From: Dermatemys mawii
Lineage: Eukaryota > Chordata > Testudines > Dermatemydidae
Assembly: GCA_007922305.1 (NCBI GenBank)
Contig: ML677373.1
Location: 19,425,817 to 19,489,816, forward strand
Direction of reading: 5' to 3'
DNA: 64,000 nucleotides
The first letter of the stretch is position 1, and every line of letters begins with the position of its first letter. The translations under genes and the position numbers were made by a program. The notes beneath the pieces are model-generated. The model saw nothing but the letters and a program-made list of their open reading frames with translations, was not told the DNA's origin and made no database searches. Below, piece after piece: positions 36,210 through 47,024 of this stretch.

Positions 36210-37640
36210 ACAGTGTCATTGGTGCCCTTCTTTTCTCTGTCTACGCCTTATCTCATCCACCAATACAAATTCAGCTACCATATCAAATGCCTGTGACTCT
36301 CAGATCTCCCTCTCTGCTCCAGACCAGTCTCCTGTCCAAACTAAAAACACAGCCTAGCTCTCTGACATCTTGTTGTGAATGTCCAGCTGTCAGATCTAGC
36401 TCAATATGGCTAAAAGAGCTCTTAATCTTGCCCCTCACCCCAACTCAGCCCTCCCTGCAATCTCCTTCCTTGATCACTATGGACAACACTCCTATCCTGC
36501 CTGTCACTCAGCCTGTAACCTGGGCATTGGCTTCAACTTGGAGCTCTCTCTGGGTCCTCACATTCAGCTTATGATTAAACCTTGCAGATTCTTTTGACAT
36601 AACATCTGAGAAATATGGCATTTTGTATCCATCCACATAGCTAACGCTCTCATCATCTTTCATCTCAATTACTGCAACCACTGTGCGTCTGGACTTGACA
36701 AATGTAATTTTGCTGTGTTCATATCTATGCAGAATCCTACTGCAAAGATCATTTTCCTAGTCTGTTGCTTTGACCATTTCCCGGCTCCCTTTCTTCTGTT
36801 TCTCAAACATAAGCTTCTTGTGCTCACTTTCAGGGCCTTCATGGTCTATCTTCACTCTCCCTTTTATCTCTCATTCACTATCGAGATGTTGATTCTCGCC
36901 TCCAATCAGCCCTTGGTGCCAGCCTCTCTTGCTTACTTGTTAAATTTTCAAACAACCATCTTTGTGCTTTTTTCTGTGCTGCCCCTCACACTTGGAAGTA
37001 ACTCCACATAAATATCTGCACAGCTTTCTCAATACTCTTCTTCAAAAGATTTATTAAAACTCTTTTTTGCTGTGATGTCTACAAAAATCTCCACAAAGCT
37101 TAGGTTGCTGGTGTGCTGAGTAGGGATGTAAAAGTTTAACTGGTAAACAATAATCTTACCAGTTAACCCGCCTTAAACATTAACTCCAGGCTGGCCCCAG
37201 CAGTCCTGCGCTGGCTGGCTCGCCAACCCCTGCAATCCCATGGTTGCCGGTGTGGGCCCAGCCGCCCTGCCCTGCTGGAGGGGGCCCAGCTGCACCACCC
37301 CACTGGAGTAGTGCCTCCCGGTGGGATCTGTCCTAGTCACTTAATTGGTTAACTGTTTAAATGACAAATTGTTTGAATGGTTAACTTTTTTAATGTTATT
37401 TACATCCCTAGTGCTGAGACCATGGCTTATCAGACTGACTAATATTTACTCATTGTTACCTTTTACTCCGCTGTCGGTGAGTATCTGTCTACTGTTCCTT
37501 TTCTTATACTTAGATTGTAAACTCTTTGGGGCAGGGACTGTGTTTATATTCTGTGTTTGTATAGCCCTCCTGCACAATGACTGCCCCTTGGACCATGGCT
37601 ATGGCTTCTAGGTACTATGGTAATATAAATAAACAATGAT
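36210..37640 (+). mobile_element. L2-like LINE, 3' part of ORF2 and tail, sense
   Basis: Frames around 36287-36597 and 36715-37011 contain ACNLGIGFNLELSLGPHI and NYCNHC-like residues, the post-catalytic RT region of the L2/CR1 clade. The end holds 'ttagattgtaaactctttggggcagggactgtg', the L2-type tail, closing in 'tactatggtaatataaataaac'. A hAT MITE interrupts it at 37121-37410. Many stops and the absent 5' part make it inactive. Confidence 0.65.
37121..37410. mobile_element. hAT MITE with perfect 8-bp target duplication
   Basis: A 290-base unit with perfect 12-base terminal inverted repeats (TAGGGATGTAAA at the left, its complement at the right). It is flanked on both sides by GTGCTGAG (37113-37120 and 37411-37418). 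The interior is GC-rich and non-coding. An 8-base duplication identifies the hAT superfamily. Confidence 0.88.
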
Positions 37641-38735
37641 AATAGTAATTATATTTAATCATGATCTCCTTTTAATCTACAAGGCATTTCTGCTGAATAT
37701 AACTAAATTGTATTTCTGTTCTCTCTCATAACTGTGTTTCTGCATGTGAAATATTTATTCTCAATACATTAATGGATTTACGTAGTGGTTTAGTTTAATA
37801 TCACCCCATGATTTATGTAAAACATAAGTACATGCAGTTTATGAAGAAAGCATTTAGAATAATTGTATTCTAAATATCATTTGTCACAGCATACTTGAAA
37901 GAATGCAGATTAGCTTTTTGATGTTAACATCCCAAATTAAGCAAACTGTAAACATTTTATACGTGGGATTCTTGCTTTTCTCAGCTAGACAAGCACATAT
38001 ATACTTAAAATCAAAATTAAAAAAAGATTGTCTACTTCACATTTTTATTTTACTTCTCTTCAATGATGAATACAAGTTAGAATGCTTTCTAACAGCTTCA
38101 AAATATTAAATGCCCAGGGACAGGACAGGAATGATGTTTTGAAGTCAATAAATATTTCAGCTTCACATTTCAGCCTTTCTTCTTCATTCCTTTGATCTGG
38201 CTTTGGTTTGGTTATCATTCCGCTTGAATGACTTCACACTGTCTTTTTTCCTCTCCACACTGAAAAGAAGTGGTTCTGCATATATTCCACATGTTGAAGC
38301 TTTTTCATTGTAAAAGATAGCCATAGTTTCCTCATTGTTTCCTAGGAATAACTGCCTCAAAATAAGATATTTGACCACATATGAGATGCAAGCTTTTTAA
38401 ACCTAATGTATAATTTATATTAAAAGCTATTATTTCATTATCACAGTTTATTAAATGTAATAAAGCATGAAAAGTAAAATTGTTTTTTTGTGTTTCAGAA
38501 TTTTTCATAAAAATTAAGAATTATTTTTTTTTACCATAAACAGTACAGAATGTTAACACCCTGACTTCTAAAGGCATATGGATATCCTAAGTATTTATTA
38601 TTTTATGCAGCTGAAAAGTCTGCATTTCTAAAGATTGAATTAAAGAGAAGCTGGTCTATAAAGTTACCATCATTAAGAGTTCTTTAATTTCCAACAGATA
38701 CTCTGCCCCTACAATCTGAAATACTGGTTGATCCT

Positions 38736-38854
38736 TGATCCTGCAACTGGATAATTGTTGGGGAACTCCTGCTGTTACATGGATCTCCATTAATATTAAT
38801 GGAATTCCATGTGGGCAAAAGGATCTTCCCATGCAGATCAGATTGCAGGATTAA
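38736..38854. repeat. foldback repeat with a perfect central palindrome
   Basis: Outer arms 'tgatcctgcaa' and 'ttgcaggat' are inverted, and at the centre ccattaatattaatgg (38787-38802) is a perfect 16-base palindrome. It is non-coding. Confidence 0.5.
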
Positions 38855-39202
38855 AGTCTCACTTTCTATTTTGTGTTCAGAAAAATACTATAAGACTTCA
38901 GCTAACTGTGGTAGATGGTGATACGTGTGAATCTTCTAGTGGTTATTTTGTGCATGTGGTATTATAGACAAGAAACTATTTACAGCAGATTATGGAATAT
39001 CAGCTACCGTGAACTTCTGTGTTTTTCTTTTGGATAATGTCAAAATTGTTGAGCAGGGTAAATTTTAAATTTGGGATTTTACAGCTACTCATCATTCTAT
39101 GCTTTGTGATCTCTGTCGCAGCTTCATGTTTGACTCTGATCTTGCATTCTTCCAAGTGGGCTTTACCAGCTTTACTGATTGTAAAGAATAAAACAAAACT
39201 AT

Positions 39203-39275
39203 GGCCTGATCCTTCTTCCATTGTAGTCACTGGGAGTATTGCCAGTGGCTTTAATGGGAACAGTCTCAGGCCCTG
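39203..39275. repeat. small foldback repeat
   Basis: 'ggcctgatccttcttccattgtagtcactgg' pairs imperfectly with 'ccagtggctttaatgggaacagtctcaggcc', giving arms of about 30 bases with a 10-base loop. Confidence 0.5.
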
Positions 39276-39941
39276 ACTGACTGAAATGGTGTAAATCTTT
39301 CTTTTGGCAACCCAAGTGTTAGGTTCTTTTCATCTCTCCTTTGGGCATTATCACCCTGATTTAGGAAAGTTCTTAAACACGTGCCTAATTTATCAAAAGA
39401 CTGCATCTATCTTTAAAACACAGACACTTCTTGGGTGAAATGTAGCCATTTAATATTGCCAGAGAAAACAAAATAGTACAGAATTCTATGTATAACTCAG
39501 TATGATGGGGGAAGCGGGAGCTGGAATTTTAGGTGAAGACCCAGTAAAACTCTGCTGGGACATTGTCTCAGTACTGACAGGGGAAGGAGTGACTCAATCA
39601 CACACCATTTCATCAAGTACCAGAGGATATTTGTGTAGGTGAAAAAGTAAGACAAATATTCCCTTTATTGAATCTCCAGGATATAAATGATGAAAAACAG
39701 ATTTTATTATTTAATTTAGCAAATAGAACATTTGGGTTACATTGGAAGTTCAAGGGAACCTGTATTCAGTACAGAATAAAACTACAACACAACTTGGGCT
39801 GTAGTTATGTCTTTAAGATACTGATGAATGACTCTTTAAGATGTCTGTCTGGAATATGTGTAATTCTTCTACTGATGTAAGGAAGCAATTTGTTCAGATC
39901 TAATTCTTGGTAATACAGAAAACATCAATTAGCAACATAAG

Positions 39942-40733
39942 CAGGGCCCTACCAAGTTCGTGGTCATGGAAAATGCGTCACGGACTGTGAAATCTGGTTT
40001 CCCACTATAAAATCTTGTCTTTTATGTGATTTTACCCTGAACTGTATAGATTTTATGGGGGGAGACCGGCATTTCTCAAATTGGGGGTTCTGACCCAAAA
40101 GGGAGTTGTGGGGGATCACAAGATTATTTTAGGGGACTTCAGTATGGCCATCCTTCCTTCTGAGCTACCTTCAGAGTTGGGGGGCCAGAGAGCGGAGTCT
40201 GGTGGCCTGGCTCCCAGCTCTAAAGCTGGTGCCCCGCCAGCAGCAGCACAGAAGTAAGCATGGCAATACCATACCATACCACCCCTACTTCTGTACTGCT
40301 GTGTTCAGAGCTGGATGGCTGGAGAGTGGAGGCTGCTGACTGACGGCCCAGCTCTGCAGGCAGCAGCACAAAAGGAAGGATGGCCGTACCATGCCCTCCT
40401 TACTTCTGTGCTGCTGTTGGCGGCAGCTGTGCTTTCAGAGCTCGGCTCCCGGCCAGCAGCCGCCGCTCTTCAGCTGCCCCAGCTCTGAAGGCAGCGCCAC
40501 CACCAGCAGCAGCACAAAAGTAAGGGTAGCAGCACCGCACCCCTCTCTACAAAACCTTGCAAAACCCTTCCATCCCAAGCACGCATACGCATCTATTATT
40601 TTTTTTTGATCGGGACCCCTACAGTTACAACACAGTGAAATTTCAGATTTAAAAAGTTGACGTCATAAAATTTACAATTTTTAAACTAACTGTGAAATTG
40701 ACCAAAATAGATCATGAATTTGGAAGGGCCCTA
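39942..40733. mobile_element. hAT element, non-autonomous, with 8-bp target duplication
   Basis: A 792-base unit starting cagggccctaccaag and ending in a sequence that reads agggcccttccaaattc on the other strand. The flanks are aACATAAG (39934-39941) and tACATAAG (40734-40741), matching at 7 of 8 positions. The interior has repeated GC-rich blocks with 'agcagcagcacagaagtaag'-type words (near 40233, 40360 and 40505). No transposase frame is present. Confidence 0.82.
40233..40530. repeat. degenerate GC-rich direct and inverted repeats inside the hAT element
   Basis: 'cagcagcacagaagtaag', 'gcagcagcacaaaaggaag' and 'cagcagcacaaaagtaag' recur at about 130-base spacing. Inverted versions ('cttacttctgtgctgctg') lie between them. 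Confidence 0.55.
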
Positions 40734-40859
40734 TACATAAGCTTGTATGTTGCAAAGATGCACTTGATTCTTTGTCTGAACAGTGCCCTGATAAAACTTA
40801 ATGTGGCTTGACAATACTAATGAGATCCTACCACATTACCCACTTTCCCCAACTTGTTG

Positions 40860-41770
40860 ATTGGAAGAGCTAGTCAAGGGTCCTATTGAGGCTAAGATGT
40901 TCACCAGCTTGTGTCTTCTCATGGTCCTCCTCTTGAATATCAAGAGCTGCAACCATCCTCTTCAACAGTGAGCCTTGTAATCACTGAGGGGGGACAAGTA
41001 CTCTCCACTACCAGCATCTCATCAGGAGAGGAGGAACAGGAAGCCAAAGGTGGGTGAAGTGGAGCCTCCACTAATTTCTCCAAGGGAAGATCTCAGAAAA
41101 GAACTTCCTGCTAGGTTCCGGTACCAGGGAAAGGTAGCGTTCATGATGCTTATCCAAAAGGCAGACTATGGTGAATGTGGGGTTGACCTGGATGCGGATG
41201 GAAAACCCCAAGGGTACCAGATGGGCTACTGGACTGGGACCCAATTGTGTCCAGGCCAGCAGTGTTTGTGTGGCTGCCAACGCTGGGGATTCCACAGGTA
41301 CCATGGTGGATAAATCCTGGAGGAAGGAGAGTTGCTGTACATGTCTGGGCTGTAACCTGTAAGAGCCAATTTCAGAATCCAGTGATGAGTTTGCTTCCTC
41401 TTGCTAAGGGGCAGCTGATCCCATTGATATCAGCAGAGATGCTCAGACCATGGAGGTAGGAAATTATGGCTAACTTTGCCCTAGTCCATACTATTATTAT
41501 TGGCACTTGGACTGAAGGTGTCCTTGGTACTGTGTGGTGTGCCAGAGCTGGAATATTAGGCACTAAGAAGTTTAGCAGCTCCTGAGCCATTGCATAAGCC
41601 TCCAGCTTAGATGATGCCAGAAATGAATTCTGACTCTGAGATCCCTGCGTTTGGACAGCTATATAAACTGCAGTCATTTCAGGGGTCAGTCTTGAGGGGC
41701 CTGGCTCAGGATCCAAAATCAGTAACCCCCTTTGATCCACTCTTGGAGAGTGACTTTTTTTCAAGTGCAC
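40860..41770 (-). pseudogene. DIRS-like gag (ORF1) fragment, antisense
   Basis: Minus-strand frames at 41372-41770 (132 codons, with ILDPEPGPSRLTPEM) and 41071-41304 (VPVESPALAATQ, PVAHLVPLGF) are rich in P, S and aromatic residues. Another minus frame has PPWYLWNPQRWQPHKHCWPG and, nearer 40930, LLIFKRR-type residues. This resembles the gag-like protein that precedes the RT in turtle DIRS-type elements, recalled from memory. Stops and frameshifts are present. It could instead belong to another retrotransposon gag. Confidence 0.45.
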
Positions 41771-43708
41771 TTCTGCTCTTGTTTGTATTGGATTTCAGTG
41801 TCTTTTACTTAAACATTCTCATTTTTTGTTCAAAATATGATACATATAAACTAAATATGTAGCAGAGTCATTCATCAACATGTAAAAGAAAATTAAGCAG
41901 TGTGGCAAATGCAGCAGGTTCCATCTTGCCATTTCAAAGTGATTTACAAATGCTGTACAGACCAATCAATGTACATCTCCTAAAATATAGCCAAATAACT
42001 GTCATTTTACAGAGGCATACTACATTACACATGCCAAATATCACAGCTATTTTCTTGTTTACATTTTCAAAGAAAGTGGATAGGACTGGGAAAATCTTCC
42101 AAAAAAAGGATACACTGTAACCACCAAAATTTCATCTCACAAAGATCTTCCAAATAGGCAGTTATGTACAGACCAAAAATATATTGACTCTAGATGCCAA
42201 AAAGGTAGACTGAATCACCTTTCTGAGGTCCTGTAGATAAAAAGATTTTGCTATATAACTTAATCCTCCTTGATTTCATTGTTTTGCCAAAAGTACAGGA
42301 AGTGGAACGAGGTGACAGTTTAACAGCTCTGAACCAGTGACACTGGGCAGTGGATATAGACAATAAAGAATGGATCCCATTGAAGTTATAGAAGGCATTT
42401 AAGGTCAATTCTCTTTACTCACTTTCGTATTTAACTAGTTTAAACTAGATTCAACACCTTAGGAAATATACCTGGAAATGTTAGTGACCAAAAATACATC
42501 AGTGTTGTCACTCATTCCAAAAACTAGCACCCTTTAAATAAACTAGAAAATATGCAGTAAAATGATGAACTGGTTTAAACAATGACTCAGGATGGAAGCT
42601 AATAACTTAGCAATAAAAATATCAACCTTCCTACAATATCTTGCATTCAATAGTGCTTTTCATTTTAAAAGATCTCAAAACACTTTAAAATTTTAACTAT
42701 GTACATGGAATTATATTCTCAAGGGAATATGAAAGCATTGGCTTAACATTGTACAGCAATGCAGTTTAGGACAGAAGGTGAGCAAGAACAGAGTTTCAAA
42801 CAAATACTGCACTTCAGTCTAACTACTCAAGTTAGAATTTGAACGACATTGGGGTTACTAGCTGGAGTATATAGAATACTTGTCTGCCGGGTAGCAAGTA
42901 TATAGTAATCAGTGGGTGGACTTGTATTTGGTAATTTCATATATTTCAATATTTTATGACATAAATACCAGAGGTGATAATGTCACACTGTAAGACTTTT
43001 AACTTCTGCCTTTTAAGAAAGGACAGATTAAATTTGAAAGTGTCACTGTGGAGAGTATGTATTTAGGAGAACCATTATCATGTACAGTTTTATTGCTGTC
43101 TGAGATCATAAGTGATGTTTTGAGAATTCAGGTATGCTTTAAGACTTTAGTGGCTGTATTTGTAAGTTTTGCAATTAAGTGTAAATCTCCATATTAAATG
43201 CCTGCATAGCCTATCGAGACTTGCAAAGGAGATTTGAGTTCTATTGGATGGCCTTCTTTGCTGTAATTGAAACTTACAATGTTAAGGAATAAATTCTTGA
43301 GAATAGGATATTCTGCTCTTTTAATTACGTATTTTATTATTATATGAGTTGTTTATTTCTTTGTAATCTTATATACAACTAAAATATCTTTGTTTTTACA
43401 AACAGAAGAAAATGGATGCAATTCAATTTTAAAGCTCTTTCCACATCTGTACCCTCCATAAATCCACAGTCGTGCACACCCTGATATTTGACAGTGGGAC
43501 TGAAAGGTTTTGTCCACTGTTAGTTTGTCCATTGTCAAGGAAGCATTTATGGATGTTTTTAAATGATTGTACTCAGTCCTTGAGAATTTACACGATTAAA
43601 AAAAAAATTCAGGAAATTCTTATTTAAAAATTCAGTTCTCACTATTCTCCCATAGAGAGCCACAGTCACTTTAACGTTGACCCTACATTCATTGACAGGA
43701 TACAGCAT

Positions 43709-43734
43709 TATATATATATATATATATATAATAA
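43709..43734 (+). repeat. (TA)n microsatellite
   Basis: About 10-12 TA units ending at the edge of the inverted LTR-like repeat. Confidence 0.9.
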
Positions 43735-43736
43735 TA

Positions 43737-44375
43737 CAAGTTCAGAGTCTGTATTTGTGGGTCCTGCGCTTCCTGGCAGATTTAGGGGCCTCAGAAACTC
43801 ATCTAGGCCCCAGAGTGACCTCCCTTTCTCAGTATAATTGGCAAGAGTCACCACCTAGTGAGTTACCTTCCTCACAGGCCAGTATGGAAGGTGGAAAAAG
43901 GGAGGGAGCCCAGGCCCACCCTCTACTCCGGGCTCCAGCCCAGGGACCCTAATAGTATCAGCTAAGATGGCTGACCTTTTATCCACAAAACACAATACAA
44001 TTCCCTGGGCTACTTCCCCACAGCAGTCCCTGCTTCTTCAAACTCCACTTCACCCTTACCTCAGGGCCTCCTTCCTTCTGGATGATATGTTGTCCACCAC
44101 TCAGTCTCACCAACAGCACAACCTCCTTCCACAGCCACCTGACTAAATGGGAGGTTTTTATCTGGTTTCAGCCAATCCCTGATTGGCTTCAGGTGTCCCA
44201 GTTAGGCTAGCTGTTTCTACTCCTTTCTAGAAGGTTCTTAATTGGCCCCAGGTGTCTTGGTTGGTCTGGAGTAGCCTTTGTTTGGCTATCCAGGGAACAG
44301 GGACCTGCACACCCTAAGACTAATATACCTGCCTTCCAGCACTCTCCTATATCCTTCTGGTCTGACTCTGTCACA
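43737..44375 (-). mobile_element. solo LTR-like repeat, copy 2 (inverted)
   Basis: The reverse complement of this block matches 16032-16684 almost base for base over most of its length, including 'ggagagtgctggaaggcagg', the CCAAT word, the TATA-like word and 'gtagcccagggaattgtattgtg'. The TGTGAC end is intact (44375 side). The other end lacks the last ~14 bases (cagctttgtcaca) and passes directly into the TA array. Confidence 0.6.
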
Positions 44376-44385
44376 ATATATATAA

Positions 44386-44386
44386 T

Positions 44387-44415
<29 letters not shown>
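44386..44415 (+). repeat. (AC)n microsatellite
   Basis: About 14 AC units, separated from the LTR-like repeat by a short 'atatatataat' stretch. Confidence 0.92.
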
Positions 44416-44419
<4 letters not shown>

Positions 44420-44555
44420 GCTGAAAATTTGTGCTGTCACACTGGTGTAAAGTCAAGTGTTTAAAAAAAATGGCTGAGAACTTAAAAATTGGATGGTAAC
44501 AGGCTGGAGAAGCCTAGTGATGAATGAACTAATGATATTCTAAGCAAAAAGAGCT

Positions 44556-44565
44556 NNNNNNNNNN
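44556..44565. other. assembly gap, 10 N
   Basis: Ten unknown bases, probably a placeholder of arbitrary length. A Penelope-like fragment begins immediately after it. Confidence 0.99.
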
Positions 44566-44765
44566 CTTCCTGGACACCACGGTGCAAATTAATGACGGCC
44601 ACATCATACCTATACCGAAAACCTACCGACAGCTATGCCTACCTTCATGCCACCATCTTCCACCCCGGGCACAGCAACAGAACACCACTGGCCATCACCT
44701 ACAGTTCTCAGTTAAAGCCACTCCAACGCATTGTCAGAGACGCATTGTCACTTCTTTCTCAGTAT
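44566..44765 (+). pseudogene. Penelope-like retroelement RT fragment
   Basis: Begins FLDTTVQINDGHI in one frame and continues in another as YLYRKPTDSYAYLHATIFHP and LQRIVRD. The order FLDT...Y.KPTD...YLH..S.HP...Q..R..R is the region after the catalytic site in Penelope-like reverse transcriptases. One frameshift lies near 44605. The piece is cut by the gap on its left. Confidence 0.55.
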
Positions 44766-44767
44766 GT

Positions 44768-45670
44768 AACCTAATGATAGGTATTCGTCTAATGCAGAGG
44801 TTCTTAAACTGTGATCTGTGGACCACCAGTGGTCCACAAGCTCCAGTCAGGTGGTCTGCGTATAGTTCCCTCTAATTTGTGTGCCTGGGTGGCCGCACAT
44901 GAGAGACTGAAGGGCCTCCCACCTAATTAGGTGCCTTGACCCTGAAGAAGAAGCACATATAAAGTGAGATGGTGGCTTTGGGGGGAATAGAGGGTAAGCA
45001 GGAGGAGGCAATGGGGTGAGAAGAGAGGGTGGCGGAATTTGGGATGTGCAAGGCTGCGGCGGCCAGAGAAAGAAAAGACTTTCCCTAGCTCCAGGGCTGC
45101 GACTGCCGGGGAGAGTTGGCCCTCCTTCCCAGCCTCAGCTCTGTGGCTGTTGTTGTGGGGAGATACCCCACTCCTTCCCAGTCCCAGCTTGGGGGCTGCT
45201 GCAGTGGGGGAGAGAGAGAGAGAGACCCCGTCCTCATACCCAGCCCCAGCTTGGGGGCTGCAGCTGCAGGGGAAAAAGGGCGCACCCATCACATTAGAAA
45301 GGTAAGACGTGAAGAAATGAAAATGAGTTGATTTTTTTGTTTAGAACAAAAAATGTTAATTATTATTAAGGTCTTTTAAAATATAGTGCTTTTATCCAAA
45401 GTACTTTATGATAGTTAGCTACCGGTACAAACAAAATTTGGAAAGATCATTAAGTGGTCTGCTAGACCCTCAACAATTTTGAAGTAGTCTGTGGAAAAAA
45501 AGTTGGAGAACCACTTGTCTAATTTGTTCTTTAAAATCTCTAATGATGGGAATTCCACAACCTCCCTTGGAAGCCTGTTCCAAAACTTAGATATCCTTAT
45601 AGTTAGGAAGTTTTTCTCAATATGTTACCTAAATCTCCCTTGCTTCAGTGCAACTCCACAATGATCCCTG
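44768..45670 (-). mobile_element. CR1 LINE 3' fragment, antisense, split by a hAT element
   Basis: The right part (45517-45670) reads 'tctctaatgatgggaattccacaacctccc' and 'agttaggaagtttttctcaa', the reverse complement of the CR1 3' region seen at 60115-60190. The left remnant 'aatgataggtattcgtctaat' (44773-44794) joins it exactly when the hAT element and one target copy are removed. Confidence 0.65.
44795..45516. mobile_element. hAT element inserted in CR1, with 8-bp target duplication
   Basis: A 722-base unit with termini 'cagaggttcttaaact' at the left and, on the other strand, 'gtggttctccaact' at the right. The flanks are GTCTAATg (44787-44794) and GTCTAATt (45517-45524). The interior holds CAG/GGGGAGA-rich GC sequence ('agcttgggggctgc' repeated at about 45188 and 45249) and no transposase. 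Confidence 0.82.
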
Positions 45671-46969
45671 GGTATTATAAATTACATTGTTTTCTTTTCC
45701 TCAATTTTTAAAAAATTTTCTTTTTAACTACACTGGGGTTGTGAAGCTGTTACGGCTTGCTGTCAGCATGCCATTCTCAGAAACTAATCATGATGAAATG
45801 TTCCTGTCATTATCTGTATTGTAGCTGGTGTGACTATAAATAACTAATGGGTAGATTGTGACCCTAAGCAAGCGGATGGTTCCTAAGCCCCCACCTTTTC
45901 AGGAACCACCCTAGGAGGTACTGTGACTCAGGTATCACACGTCTGACTAACAGTCCATCCTCTGCATCTTCCTATTTCCTGGGGAGTAATGATATTCTTT
46001 TGGCCTACACCATCGGTAAATTATTACTCTCCTTCAATGGATCTGCTCCAATGACAGTGATTGAGGAATCTCCATTTAGTCCTCACTCCGCTGCTCCAGG
46101 GATGGTGTAAGTGGGTGAATAGCCTTGCCTACACCTAGTGGCATGAACCTAAAGTCATGGTAGCCCACACTGGGATATATATAAAAGTTGGGTTTTTAAT
46201 CCACTCTTATTCCCTTCAACGGGTACATAATCCAAGTCAGAATCTGATCCTAAAATTAACATAATGGGCATTATCTAACTTCCATAGAAAAAGCTTTCAG
46301 TAATTTCAGTAGTTGCCAAATGCCTAGGTTAGCCAAACACATCAATTTTAAATGACAGGGATACTTAGCAGAAGGTAAACTATGCTAATATGTTACTTCG
46401 AAAATTCTTTTTCTGTATTTTTAAGGGAATTGAAGTGGCTGGCACACGACAAATCTCAGGACTGTAAATGAAGCCATCTGTGTTAATGCTGTCTTCACAA
46501 ATATTTTTGGCATGGAAAGGGAGAGCAATTTTGCCTTACTGTTACATGTTTCACACTGAATTTTAGTACATACACCTTGCTCATAAACTGAATATTTCAG
46601 ACTCGTCTTCTGTGCTGTTAGGCTGCAGGAAAACACACTCTTCTGTAAAATATATCTTTGTTAAAGTGATTCCTTCATCCCCATTTATAGGTTTCACCAA
46701 ACTTTATAAGCATTAGGCTGCTGAGTCCCTATAAGTGGGTTTCCACAGCTTCCAGAAATGTCAGAGGACTTGGCAAAGAACTTACATAGTCATGAATCTG
46801 ACTGACTGGTATCATTTTAACAAGAAAACATTAAGGTCTGTTATGATCTACAAATTTTCAATATTACTGACAAACCCTATAAACTACAAATTGTGCGTGT
46901 GCTGAGCAGTGGGGATACGGAATAAAATTAATCACCCAGGAATATTTTGTAAGTGTTTATACATTTATA

Positions 46970-46973
<4 letters not shown>

Positions 46974-47024
<51 letters not shown>
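46974..47024 (+). repeat. (TG)n(AG)n compound microsatellite
   Basis: About 17 TG units directly followed by about 9 GA units. Likely polymorphic. Confidence 0.95.

Noticed and set aside
36287..37011. Frames of 95-98 codons as a small host protein
   Set aside because: They align by pattern with the C-terminal reverse transcriptase region of an L2-like LINE and are broken.
16032..44375. Complete LTR retroelement spanning the two LTR-like copies
   Set aside because: The copies are inverted relative to each other, 27 kb apart, and enclose a CEP112 exon; they are independent insertions.
44927..45305. Overlapping GC-rich frames of 66-121 codons on both strands
   Set aside because: They fall wholly inside a non-autonomous hAT element; open on both strands because of composition.
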